Of a stretch of 21,429 bases of DNA, positions 1 through 7,487 are shown in pieces. Each line of letters opens with the position of its first letter. Position 1 is the stretch's first letter. Made by a program: the position numbers and the translations under genes. The DNA comes from Actinomycetes bacterium (GTDB taxonomy: Bacteria; Actinomycetota; Coriobacteriia; Coriobacteriales; Eggerthellaceae): the NCBI GenBank assembly GCA_023395755.1, contig JAEWYG010000159.1, positions 1 to 21,429 of the forward strand. The letters run 5' to 3'. The notes below the pieces were generated by a model. It worked only from the letters and a program-made list of their open reading frames with translations, did no database searches and had not been told where the DNA came from.

Positions 1-7
1 TTCCTTT
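1..7 (-). promoter_or_regulatory. Likely ribosome binding site of the T-box-controlled gene to the left of the window
   Basis: Read on the minus strand the first bases of the window are AAAGGAA, the same Shine-Dalgarno form used by other genes here (before 12214 and 16707). It lies about 100 nt beyond the T-box terminator, so the start codon of the controlled gene should be within a few bases left of position 1. The gene itself is not visible. Confidence 0.45.
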
Positions 8-105
8 CGGCCGGCACGAGCTCGAATGAGGACTCTGGCGAACCGGAAAAGGAGGCCTGCGCCCGGCTCGCCCGAAGGCGAAACCGGCGAGTGCGCCGCA
101 GCAAC

Positions 106-140
106 AAAAAAGACCTGTCCTTAGAGAAAAGGACAGGTCT
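106..140 (-). terminator. Intrinsic terminator of the T-box leader
   Basis: A perfect 12-bp stem (111-122 with 129-140, loop 123-128) is followed on the minus strand by a run of T (positions 111-106). The T-box lies immediately 5' of the stem, as expected for the mutually exclusive antiterminator/terminator pair. A second G+C-rich hairpin (CTCGCC 67-72 with GGCGAG 86-91) follows in the read-through region. Confidence 0.88.
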
Positions 141-411
141 TGTACCTGCGGTGCCACCTTTATTGGCTCTGCGAACAGAACCCTCTTACGAACATGCCAA
201 CACATGTTCTGCCCTTAACGCAGGCTCACGGTCCAGATACTCGGTTGCTGCTTGGCTGCGTTTGCACGCCCCACGCAACTCCCTTTCCCCTTTCCCTCGG
301 CGATCCATTTACCATCTAGCTTACTGCGGGAATCCCAGCTACGCCCGCTCTCTGTGAGTGCTCATAATGGCTTGATTTTCGCCTCATCGGTTTCAAGGTA
401 TTAAGTTGTGG
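106..411 (-). promoter_or_regulatory. T-box riboswitch leader (tRNA-sensing antiterminator)
   Basis: On the minus strand, positions 160-145 read AAGGTGGCACCGCAGG, which matches the conserved T-box that pairs with the tRNA acceptor end. A terminator follows at 140-106. Upstream is a plausible Stem I: its base pairs 379-383 with 299-303 (GGCGA/TCGCC), and a distal GCGGG/CCCGC helix (344-348 with 326-330) follows an AGAGAG stretch typical of Stem I. Uncharged cognate tRNA would bind and favour antitermination. In the 3' side of the presumed specifier loop the minus strand reads AAATGGA; the codon could be TGG (Trp, + 305-307) or ATG (Met, + 306-308), with TGG followed by A fitting the usual pattern slightly better. 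The controlled gene, probably an aminoacyl-tRNA synthetase or amino-acid gene, is outside the window. The T-box call is firm; the amino acid is not. Confidence 0.88.
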
Positions 412-417
412 CCCGTA

Positions 418-447
418 CTTTAACACAGCCAAACGGGAGGTTGTCAA
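418..447 (-). promoter_or_regulatory. Sigma-A type promoter of the T-box transcript
   Basis: On the minus strand there is a perfect -35 TTGACA (447-442) and, 18 bp on, TTAAAG (423-418) as the -10; a 17-bp alternative is GTTAAA. Transcription would begin near 411, just ahead of the T-box Stem I. Confidence 0.6.
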
Positions 448-510
448 GCACGATTCTCAAACCAACCGAAAGAAAGATCTTCACCCTTACGTCGTTAAGC
501 CATCTCCCGA

Positions 511-1146
511 CTAGCCGAAAGGCTTATTTTCCGCGCGCAAGAGATACTCCACCAACAGATGGCGAGTTTCGGCTGCCGTGGGTGCATCGTCTCCACACAC
601 ATGCAGCATGAACCGAGTGCGCACAATACCGATAACAACCGACGAAGCCACCAGAGCCTCATGTTCGAGAGGTCTGTCGGGCATAAGACGATAGTGCGGA
701 TGATCTGCCAGATAAGTGCGCAGTGACGCCCCAATGGAACGCTGCACAACCAACAAATCACGCTGACCCTGGAAGAACAGTTGAGGCATGGAGCGCAAGG
801 CCTCGCGACGCAAGCTCACTATCTGCTCATCGACCCCCACCATAAAGTCCGCACCCACCACATCTACCAGCACATCGATATAACAAGCATCCGCATATTC
901 CTCGAGTATTTCCACCAGATGCACATCATCGGGAAACGGGTCGACACGTCCCGTAATGGCAGCAGCTTTCGAAGGAAAATAGTTAAAAAACGTCTTTTTT
1001 GATATTTCAGCCCGTGCACAAATATCTTCAACCGTTACGCCGTCGTAACCACGTTCGATTACTAGTTCGAGAGCAGCCCGTTCAGCACCTTTCCTTGCTT
1101 TGAGTTTTTTACGATAACGCAAACTCTCTGGTGACGCCTCTGTCAC
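511..1146 (-). CDS. TetR/AcrR-family transcriptional regulator
   Basis: About 211 aa. The N-terminal part has the TetR helix-turn-helix (TVEDICARAEISKKTFFNYF), preceded by the usual helix (RKGAERAALELVIERG). The C-terminal ligand domain is not similar to anything I can name. It is divergent from the MFS exporter at 1356 with about 200 bp between them, the classic arrangement for a repressor of its neighbouring efflux pump; that role is inferred. I chose the GTG at 1146 because AGGAGGG (1162-1156) sits 10 nt upstream. An ATG at 1200 would add 18 residues, but its only candidate site, GGAAAG, is just 3 nt away. The stop lies about 60 bp before the T-box promoter, and I see no clear terminator of its own. 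Confidence 0.85.
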   Translation of the reverse strand: MTEASPESLRYRKKLKARKGAERAALELVIERGYDGVTVEDICARAEISKKTFFNYFPSKAAAITGRVDPFPDDVHLVEILEEYADACYIDVLVDVVGADFMVGVDEQIVSLRREALRSMPQLFFQGQRDLLVVQRSIGASLRTYLADHPHYRLMPDRPLEHEALVASSVVIGIVRTRFMLHVCGDDAPTAAETRHLLVEYLLRAENKPFG

Positions 1147-1218
1147 GATGCCTTGCCCTCCTGTATCAGATTGATGTGCAATTTCGGTGCAGTTTATCAT
1201 AGTCTTTCCGACTTTTAC

Positions 1219-1247
1219 TTTTCATATACCGAATAAACATTTATACT
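1219..1247 (+). promoter_or_regulatory. Promoter of the MFS exporter in the TetR-MFS divergent region
   Basis: TTTTCA (1219-1224), a 17-bp spacer and TATACT (1242-1247) form a good promoter. Just downstream AGTGTAA occurs twice in the same orientation (1249-1255 and 1266-1272, 17 bp apart), and ACTTTTA (1211-1217) is mirrored by TAAAAGT (1262-1268). These are candidate binding sites for the TetR protein, but the assignment is speculative. Confidence 0.5.
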
Positions 1248-1277
1248 GAGTGTAATTATTCTAAAAGTGTAAGTCTT

Positions 1278-1324
1278 AGCGTCTTTGAAGCATGGCTTTG
1301 GGCCTGCTTCAAAGACGCTTTTGT
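1278..1324 (+). terminator. Terminator-like hairpin (possible attenuator) in the MFS leader
   Basis: A perfect 15-bp inverted repeat (1278-1292 with 1305-1319) has three further inner pairs (GGC 1294-1296 with GCC 1302-1304). It is followed on the plus strand by TTTTGTT. It sits between the promoter at 1219-1247 and the MFS start at 1356, so it would stop or pause transcription of the exporter unless overcome. No plus-strand gene ends upstream, so it is not an ordinary gene-end terminator. Confidence 0.65.
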
Positions 1325-1355
1325 TCGGCGCAAAACAATTTGGAGGAAAAGCTCT

Positions 1356-3329
1356 ATGGGGTTATCGCGTAAACAAATTATTATGCTAGCGGTATTGGTG
1401 TTCGGCACGTTCGTTACCGTGCTAAACCAGACCGTCGTGGCACCTGCCCTACCATCTATCATGACCGAGATGAACGTCGATGCCGCCACCGCACAGTGGC
1501 TTACCACCGGATTCACCCTCGTAAACGCCATCATGGTACCTATTACCGCATTTTTAACTGATAGATTTACCACCAAAAGACTATTCGTTATTGCTATGGC
1601 AATTTTTACGGCAGGCAGCGCGCTAGCCGGTTGGGGTCCATCGTTCGCCATACTACTGGCAGGCCGTTTGGTGCAGGCGGCAGGCGCAGGTATTCTTATG
1701 CCCTTAGTTATGACCGTGCTTATGTGGACATTCCCCATTGAAAAACGCGGACAAGCCATGGGTCTATTCGGCATTGTTATCGCATTCGGCCCCGCTATTG
1801 GTCCCACAGCTGCTGGTATCATTATCGATCACGCCACGTGGCATGATTTGTTTCTTATTATTGCCATTCTATCGGCTGCATTAGTGGTCATTGCCGTAGT
1901 GGCCATGGAGCGTGGTGGTGAGACGAAAAAGGATGTCAAACTGGATATTCTTTCAGTTGTACTTTCCAGCATTGGCTTCGGAGGCCTCCTTTACGGCCTT
2001 TCTGCCATTGGGTCTTCAGGCCTCAACGTAGGCTCTGTCGCCGGCACGCTCGTGGGCATAGTTGCTCTCATATTCTTCTTCCGCCGGCAACTACACATGG
2101 AACATCCCATGTTGGAAGTACGCGTACTGGCAAACCGCAAGTTTCTCATCGCCACGATAATCGGCATGTTGGTGCAGGGTGCACTCCTAGCTGCCGGCAT
2201 CCTCGTACCCATTTACCTGCAGTCGCTCATGGGCTACTCAGCCACCGTGTCGGGTCTCGTTTTGCTGCCGGGTGCTATTATCATGGGAGCCATGGGCCCT
2301 ATCGCAGGACGCCTATTCGACAAGCATGGCCCGCGCGTGTTAAGCCTTATCGGCATGGGTGTATTAACACTGACCACCTTTTGTTTCGCCTTCTTAAACT
2401 CCAATACGGGCATTCTTACTCTCACGGTGCTTTACACAGTACGTTTATTCTCGCTGGCGCTGGTAAACATGCCCATTACCACCTGGGGCATGAACGCATT
2501 AGATAACGATCTGGTAAATCATGGCACCTCGGTAAACAATACGTTTCGTCAGGTAGCAGGTTCACTCGGCACCGCCGTTATCGTATCGGTGTCTACCATC
2601 GTTACGAACGCCAACACGGGCGTTATGACACCAACGCAAGCCAATATCTTTGGCATTGACATGGCGTTCGCCGCAGCAGGCATATTGTGTCTCATCGGGT
2701 TTATCATGGTTGTTTTCCTCGTGAAAAACAAACCGGGCGATACGGCGCTAAAGGATAAGGACAATTCTCGCCGCACGGTGATGGAAGCCATCATGAAACG
2801 CGACGTATATACCCTGCCCGCGAATGCCACTGTTGCCGAAACCATGCAGCTACTGGTAGAGAAGCACATTAGCGCAGCACCCCTTGTAAACGATCATGGG
2901 AAACCGGTTGGCTTCGTGTCAGACGGCGATATCATGCGCTTTCTGTCGAAGCGTAGCCAGATGGTTATGGATCCGGTGGTTATGATTATGCAAACTGTCG
3001 AGGCAGACGGAGACAACAAGGACTTCGCCCGCAAACTCGACGAACTCATGGATATACCAGCGCAAAGTATCGGCACGAAGGGACTTATCAGTGTAGATAT
3101 TCATGCCGACTTGCCCGAAGTGTGTCGCGTCCTTGGCGAAAATCACCTGAAAAAAGTACCCGTACTAGACGAGGGCCACGTTGTAGGCATAGTCAACCGC
3201 TCAGACATCACCCACTACTCCATGGAGAAGTACTTGGAAGAGCGAAACCCGTCTGACGCACCTGCACGCGAGCAGGTAGACGAAGCCGCAGCGCTGCCCG
3301 AGGACGAAGCGGTGGCAAACTCAATTTAA
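1356..3329 (+). CDS. DHA2-type (EmrB/QacA) MFS multidrug exporter fused to a C-terminal CBS-domain pair
   Basis: 657 aa. Residues 1 to about 465 are a hydrophobic MFS domain of the 14-helix drug:H+ antiporter type: N-terminal LNQTVVAPALPSI, then motif A-like TDRFTTKR and motif C-like GPAIGPTAAG. The C-terminal cytoplasmic part holds two CBS motifs, about residues 476-535 (MKRDVYTLPANATVAETMQL) and 575-630 (KKVPVLDEGHVVGIVNRSDI). CBS pairs usually bind adenine nucleotides or related ligands, so transport may be gated by cell energy state; this is inference. CBS fusions are normal in CLC channels and MgtE-like transporters but unusual in DHA2 exporters. The ATG is supported by GGAGG at 1342-1346, 9 nt upstream. 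The substrate is unknown; TetR control suggests a toxic compound. The last 30 residues are acidic and probably disordered. Confidence 0.9.
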   Translation: MGLSRKQIIMLAVLVFGTFVTVLNQTVVAPALPSIMTEMNVDAATAQWLTTGFTLVNAIMVPITAFLTDRFTTKRLFVIAMAIFTAGSALAGWGPSFAILLAGRLVQAAGAGILMPLVMTVLMWTFPIEKRGQAMGLFGIVIAFGPAIGPTAAGIIIDHATWHDLFLIIAILSAALVVIAVVAMERGGETKKDVKLDILSVVLSSIGFGGLLYGLSAIGSSGLNVGSVAGTLVGIVALIFFFRRQLHMEHPMLEVRVLANRKFLIATIIGMLVQGALLAAGILVPIYLQSLMGYSATVSGLVLLPGAIIMGAMGPIAGRLFDKHGPRVLSLIGMGVLTLTTFCFAFLNSNTGILTLTVLYTVRLFSLALVNMPITTWGMNALDNDLVNHGTSVNNTFRQVAGSLGTAVIVSVSTIVTNANTGVMTPTQANIFGIDMAFAAAGILCLIGFIMVVFLVKNKPGDTALKDKDNSRRTVMEAIMKRDVYTLPANATVAETMQLLVEKHISAAPLVNDHGKPVGFVSDGDIMRFLSKRSQMVMDPVVMIMQTVEADGDNKDFARKLDELMDIPAQSIGTKGLISVDIHADLPEVCRVLGENHLKKVPVLDEGHVVGIVNRSDITHYSMEKYLEERNPSDAPAREQVDEAAALPEDEAVANSI

Positions 3330-3339
3330 AGGCAGGATG

Positions 3340-3369
3340 CTACCGGGTGTTCGCAGGCGCACCCGGTAG
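3340..3369. terminator. Hairpin between convergent MFS and recN genes
   Basis: A perfect 10-bp inverted repeat, CTACCGGGTG (3340-3349) and CACCCGGTAG (3360-3369), lies between the two convergent stops. Neither strand has a proper T-run after it, so it is a weak or non-canonical bidirectional terminator. Confidence 0.45.
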
Positions 3370-3395
3370 AGAACAGCCGCGTAAACAAACAACGT

Positions 3396-5144
3396 TCAGC
3401 CTCGTACCTGATCGAGCATTTCACGCGCATGAGCAAGCGACATCTCCGTAGCGTCACCAGAAAGCATGCGGGCTATCTCCACAGGGCGCTCGTCAGCAGA
3501 AAGCTGATACAAGTCGGTTTCGGGCATGCCGTCTTGACCCTCAGCTTTACGCACTACGTAATGCGTTTCACCGCGCACCGCAACCTGGGCAAGATGCGTC
3601 ACCACAATAACTTGATGCGTGGATGCAAGATCGGCCAGCACATCGGCCAACGCCACGGCTGTTGAGCCGCCTACCCCTGCGTCTACCTCATCAAACACGA
3701 GCGTACTCACGTCGTCACTTGCACCCAACACCACCTTAATGGCCAGCATAACGCGGCTAATCTCGCCGCCTGATGCAATGCGGGCAAGCGGACGGGCCTG
3801 CATTCCCGACCCAGGACGGAACAGAAATTCTACTGCCGAGGGTCCCGTCTTTGTCCAGGCAGCACGATCAAGCGGCACCAGGTCGCACACCAACGTAGCA
3901 CCACCCATTTCCAAACGACTCATCTGCATCGACACCGCCTGCGAAAAACGGGGTGCTGCTTCAATGCGCGCTGCGTCGAGAACCTGCGCCGCACCAACAA
4001 GCGCAGCCTCTGCCTCATCGAGAGCCGCCTGAGCAGCGCGCTCACGCGCACCGGCGTCATCAACCAGTGACACTAAATCGGCCGCTTCGGCGCGAGCCGC
4101 AAATACATCTTCGATACGAGGACCGTACATACGAAGCACACCCTGTAACGCCGCCATACGTTCCTGCTGCCAAGCAAGCGTCTCGGGGTCGAATTCTACG
4201 CTATCGCGATAACCACGCGTTTCGCGAGCCATATCCTCCAACACGTAACTTGCCTCGCGCAATGCTTCTGCGTACTCGCCCAGCTTACTGTCGTAGCGAG
4301 AGGCACCCTCTAGCACCGATACAGCACTGTTCAGCGCATCGATAGAGCCGCCCTCACCTGCCAGCGACTCATACGCTGCATGTGCGGCTACCGCCAAAGC
4401 TTCAACATGCTCTGCACGCCCCAGGTCGGCGGCCAGATCATCGTATTCCTCCTCGCGTGGATCGACTGCATCGATGCGCTGCAGCACAAAGCGAGCCTCA
4501 TCAAGCTTTGCCGACGAAGCCGCTCCCGCGTCACGCACGCGCGCAAGCTCGGCAGCGGCGGCTGCCGCCTGCGCAAATGCTTGTTCGTAAGCCGATCGAG
4601 CTGCAACTAACCCCTCTCCCGCCCAAGCATCGAGCATGCGCACGTGCGCTGATGGCTTCATAAGTTGCTGATGTTCATGCTGCCCACACAAATCGATAGT
4701 CGGCGACACGAGACGGGTTAATTCACCGACGCTCGCCATGCGTCCGTCAACAGACACGCGCGATCGTCCATCGGCCGTTACTCGCCGCGAAACCACCATC
4801 TCGACACCAGGGTCAACAACAGGGATGGCACCCAACTCAGCTGTAGCGGAAGCAGCAGAGGCAGCTAGGGCATTCCCCGTTCCGTTCTCGTCCCTACCAA
4901 CCTTATCGGCTGCCTGCTCCTCCGAAGCCATAATGCCAAAGAATCGTCCCGACACCGCCAGCGCCTCTTCGCCATCGCGCACGGCTTCTTTGTCGGCACG
5001 CGAACCCATGAGCAGTTTCAAAGCCGAGAGTAGCGCCGTTTTACCGGCACCCGTCTCGCCGGTAAGTACCGTCAAGCCGCGCGCGGGCAGCAGCGCCACC
5101 TTGCGAATTAGCGCCAGGTTCTCAACCTGAATCTCATCGATCAT
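3396..5144 (-). CDS. recN: DNA repair protein RecN
   Basis: About 582 aa, near the usual RecN length. RecN is an SMC-like cytoplasmic ATPase that gathers broken DNA ends in recombinational double-strand break repair. N-terminal Walker A GETGAGKT is at residues 29-36, followed by the family's CGQHEHQQL segment. The middle is a long Ala-rich coiled-coil arm. The C-terminal half-ATPase has the ABC signature IASGGEISRVMLAIK (about 455-470) and Walker B TLVFDEVDAGVGG (about 480-490). The start is the ATG at 5144 (MIDEIQVENLALI) because AGGAGAGG lies just upstream; the longer open frame to 5207 has no such site. It stands alone rather than beside NAD kinase or tlyA, as in many Actinobacteria and Firmicutes. 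I found no LexA-type box at its promoter. Confidence 0.96.
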   Translation of the reverse strand: MIDEIQVENLALIRKVALLPARGLTVLTGETGAGKTALLSALKLLMGSRADKEAVRDGEEALAVSGRFFGIMASEEQAADKVGRDENGTGNALAASAASATAELGAIPVVDPGVEMVVSRRVTADGRSRVSVDGRMASVGELTRLVSPTIDLCGQHEHQQLMKPSAHVRMLDAWAGEGLVAARSAYEQAFAQAAAAAAELARVRDAGAASSAKLDEARFVLQRIDAVDPREEEYDDLAADLGRAEHVEALAVAAHAAYESLAGEGGSIDALNSAVSVLEGASRYDSKLGEYAEALREASYVLEDMARETRGYRDSVEFDPETLAWQQERMAALQGVLRMYGPRIEDVFAARAEAADLVSLVDDAGARERAAQAALDEAEAALVGAAQVLDAARIEAAPRFSQAVSMQMSRLEMGGATLVCDLVPLDRAAWTKTGPSAVEFLFRPGSGMQARPLARIASGGEISRVMLAIKVVLGASDDVSTLVFDEVDAGVGGSTAVALADVLADLASTHQVIVVTHLAQVAVRGETHYVVRKAEGQDGMPETDLYQLSADERPVEIARMLSGDATEMSLAHAREMLDQVRG

Positions 5145-5182
5145 CGCGCACCTCTCCTGCTTGCTTCTCTTTAAGGTACCCA

Positions 5183-5191
5183 AGTATACCA
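5183..5191 (-). promoter_or_regulatory. Extended -10 promoter of recN
   Basis: The minus strand reads TGGTATACT (5191-5183), an extended -10 element with a weak -35 (TTTATT, 17 bp upstream). It would give a leader of about 30 nt to the recN ATG at 5144. Confidence 0.5.
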
Positions 5192-5324
5192 GCGACCTAG
5201 GAACCAATAAAGATGGTGGGAACTACCGCATTTTCCTCGCAAGAAACTGGCACGCTTATAACACGCATCCAGCAAACCCTCAAGGATCAGACACAATAGT
5301 ATGCAGCCCAAACTACAGTTTCAT

Positions 5325-7328
5325 CTACAAGGCAAAACGATCGCGTACATGCGAGGTATTCTCAGCATTCAGACCTTCGGAAGAGCGCTGCTTTTGACGT
5401 TGATCCATAAGGTAAATTACACAGTCGGTTCGATTGCAGGCACGTAGTAGTTCGATTTGATGGTCGAACGTACGCTCGTCAATAAAACCCGCATCAACCA
5501 AAGCCGCAACCATGGCCCTATCACCGTCACGCGCGATGCGCTGCTGAGCTTCCCCCTCATGGCTACGCAGGTAAGCCACCAATACCTCACGTACCCGATT
5601 GGACAGCCGATAAGGTACTGCGAGCCGATGTAGAACCGCGCCCAACTTGTCGGGCAAATTTTTCCCCGAGCAGAGCAATTCATCATAACAGGAGAAATCA
5701 AACGGCACTCCACCAACCACAGGTTCGCTGCAAAAGCAGGTAAGCAACTGATCGGCCGACACATGTACAATTGATCCTGTACACTCAAAACGACACACCG
5801 CGTATTCAAAGCTGCCTTCTCCCACGAAACGCACGCTCTCAGGAATTGAGACAGGAGCCTCCAGCGTACGCGAGCAAAAGCAATGAGCACCAATGCGCTG
5901 CAATCCTTCGGGCAGCACCAAACGCTTTGTTCCCCGGCAAAAGTTGTCGCGCTCAATCGTACGCACGGTGTCGGGCACGACGAGCGTAGCAGGTGCATAC
6001 GGCAACGCACGCACGCCAATACGAACGAGTGGCCGGCCCTGCACTTCATGTGGCAACGTCAGCAATTCCGGCGACGAAACCATACCCCCACAACCAGCAA
6101 AGGGCGTTGCTATTTCAAGTCCTTGTAAAGCAGCGGCCCGCAGTGCCGCTTCCTGCGCAAAGTGCCGCGACACCGATGCAGGAGCCGGCGGCCCAGAAAC
6201 AAGCACCGCACCTTCATCGTCGAAGTCGTACCAGCAGCCCTCCTGTTCGACCGCTTGCGTGCCGGCCAAGCGCACCCCACGCGCCGCCAAAGGGCGTCGC
6301 ACCGCCGCATCACTCGGGCAGACCCACACAGCATCGTCCCATGCCTTCGTATCAACACCCATCAGCGACGAGGGACAACTTACCACTGAGGGAGGTTCGC
6401 ACCCAAGCGCGAACGCCGCATCGGCTATGCGCTCAATGTCTGCAGGCAAATCAACCCGCGCATCGTAGGGAGAAGCCAGAAACAGTAAGCGTCTACCCTC
6501 GTCGTCAAACAAGCTACCTTCCCGCGCCTCGTAGCGAACATTGCCCTGTTCAACCGAAAATTCACGACGCGCCAAACGAGGCGACACCCCCGCCACATCG
6601 CAAAGCTGTTCACCAAGGGTGCGCACGTTACGACCTAAATGAATATGCTGGGCAGAAAGCACCGAAAACGCACCGGTCGCAATACTCGCAACCGTATCGG
6701 GAACCACCAACAGCCGCACGCCTACACCCTGCACTAACCGACGAGCAAAGGCCTCTGCCGCGATGCGCACCACAGGTATTCCGTCCACAAAAGCGGGCAG
6801 CGCCACCACCAATTCATCGGAACTACCAAGTGCTGCCGAAAACATACGAAGATCAAACTTAGTTAATGCATATCCGTCAGGATCCTGCCGCACACCAAGA
6901 GCATCACGCAGATTGATATCAGTAGGCGATAACAACGTCGCCGCTTCAAAATCGTCGCTACGACCTTCCAAAGCAGGTCGAATCAATCTCTCGCGAGCTT
7001 CATCCGTAATTCCCATACCCAGCGATCCCACTACCAGCAAATCGCCATCGGTACCAAAAAATACACTCGCGTCATCAGCCACATCAATCTGTTTGCCATT
7101 AGTATCTTCGTGTATTTCCCTTGCGGAAGCCGCAAAAGATACCTCTCGAGGAACCCAGGCTTCATAGGCAGGTAATTGCGGCGACCAGACTTCTCCGGCG
7201 GTCGCCTGTGCCGCCCTGATCACGTGAACTTCACTTGCTCTCAGGTGTGGCATATTTTTGATCACTTGATCAATAATACTTTCAATAGGTGCTTCATTTT
7301 CTTTGAATACCAGCGCATTAGACTTCAT
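5325..7328 (-). CDS. Cytoplasmic leucine-rich-repeat (BspA/LRR_5-like) protein, function unknown
   Basis: About 667 aa with no signal peptide or membrane segment. Two blocks of BspA-type repeats are visible: one around LLVVPDTVASIATGAF and HLGRNVRTLG, and a second around LVVPDTVRTIERDNF, LVLPEGLQRIGAHCF and IPESVRFVGEGSF. Repeat length and the IPxxVxxIGxxAF rhythm are typical of LRR_5. The N-terminal segment (ESIIDQVIKNMPHLRASEVHVIRAAQ) and the C-terminal helical segment (AMVAALVDAGFIDERTFDHQIELL) match no family I know. The ATG at 7328 has AGGAGG 10 nt upstream. The gene is divergent from the VWA-MoxR operon, so it may act with it, perhaps as a binding scaffold; this is inference. Most BspA-like proteins are surface exposed, so an apparently intracellular one is noteworthy. 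Confidence 0.75.
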   Translation of the reverse strand: MKSNALVFKENEAPIESIIDQVIKNMPHLRASEVHVIRAAQATAGEVWSPQLPAYEAWVPREVSFAASAREIHEDTNGKQIDVADDASVFFGTDGDLLVVGSLGMGITDEARERLIRPALEGRSDDFEAATLLSPTDINLRDALGVRQDPDGYALTKFDLRMFSAALGSSDELVVALPAFVDGIPVVRIAAEAFARRLVQGVGVRLLVVPDTVASIATGAFSVLSAQHIHLGRNVRTLGEQLCDVAGVSPRLARREFSVEQGNVRYEAREGSLFDDEGRRLLFLASPYDARVDLPADIERIADAAFALGCEPPSVVSCPSSLMGVDTKAWDDAVWVCPSDAAVRRPLAARGVRLAGTQAVEQEGCWYDFDDEGAVLVSGPPAPASVSRHFAQEAALRAAALQGLEIATPFAGCGGMVSSPELLTLPHEVQGRPLVRIGVRALPYAPATLVVPDTVRTIERDNFCRGTKRLVLPEGLQRIGAHCFCSRTLEAPVSIPESVRFVGEGSFEYAVCRFECTGSIVHVSADQLLTCFCSEPVVGGVPFDFSCYDELLCSGKNLPDKLGAVLHRLAVPYRLSNRVREVLVAYLRSHEGEAQQRIARDGDRAMVAALVDAGFIDERTFDHQIELLRACNRTDCVIYLMDQRQKQRSSEGLNAENTSHVRDRFAL

Positions 7329-7370
7329 ATATTTTGTGCCTCCTGTCAAAACATATCATCAAGCATCTGG

Positions 7371-7399
7371 TTTACCGCGCGTTTTCCCCATGCTACACT
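7371..7399 (+). promoter_or_regulatory. Promoter of the VWA-MoxR operon
   Basis: TTTACC (7371-7376), a 17-bp spacer ending in TGC, and TACACT (7394-7399) form an extended -10 promoter. The leader to the ATG at 7488 would be about 80 nt. This region also carries the 5' end of the divergent LRR gene. Confidence 0.5.
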
Positions 7400-7487
7400 G
7401 CCCGTAGCGGCAAAGGCAAGCGCCGAGGCAGAAACGAACAGCTCTTTCTTTTTTGCGTGCCCCACCGTACACCCTATAGGAGTTGAC

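Noticed and set aside
3619..5130. Several long open frames antisense to recN (and similar ones opposite the LRR and VWA genes)
   Set aside because: They are antisense shadows of well-supported genes, caused by codon bias, with no domains or ribosome binding sites.
5145..5324. Possible SOS (LexA) box upstream of recN
   Set aside because: No CGAAC-N4-GTTC-like dyad is present in the region, only an extended -10 promoter.
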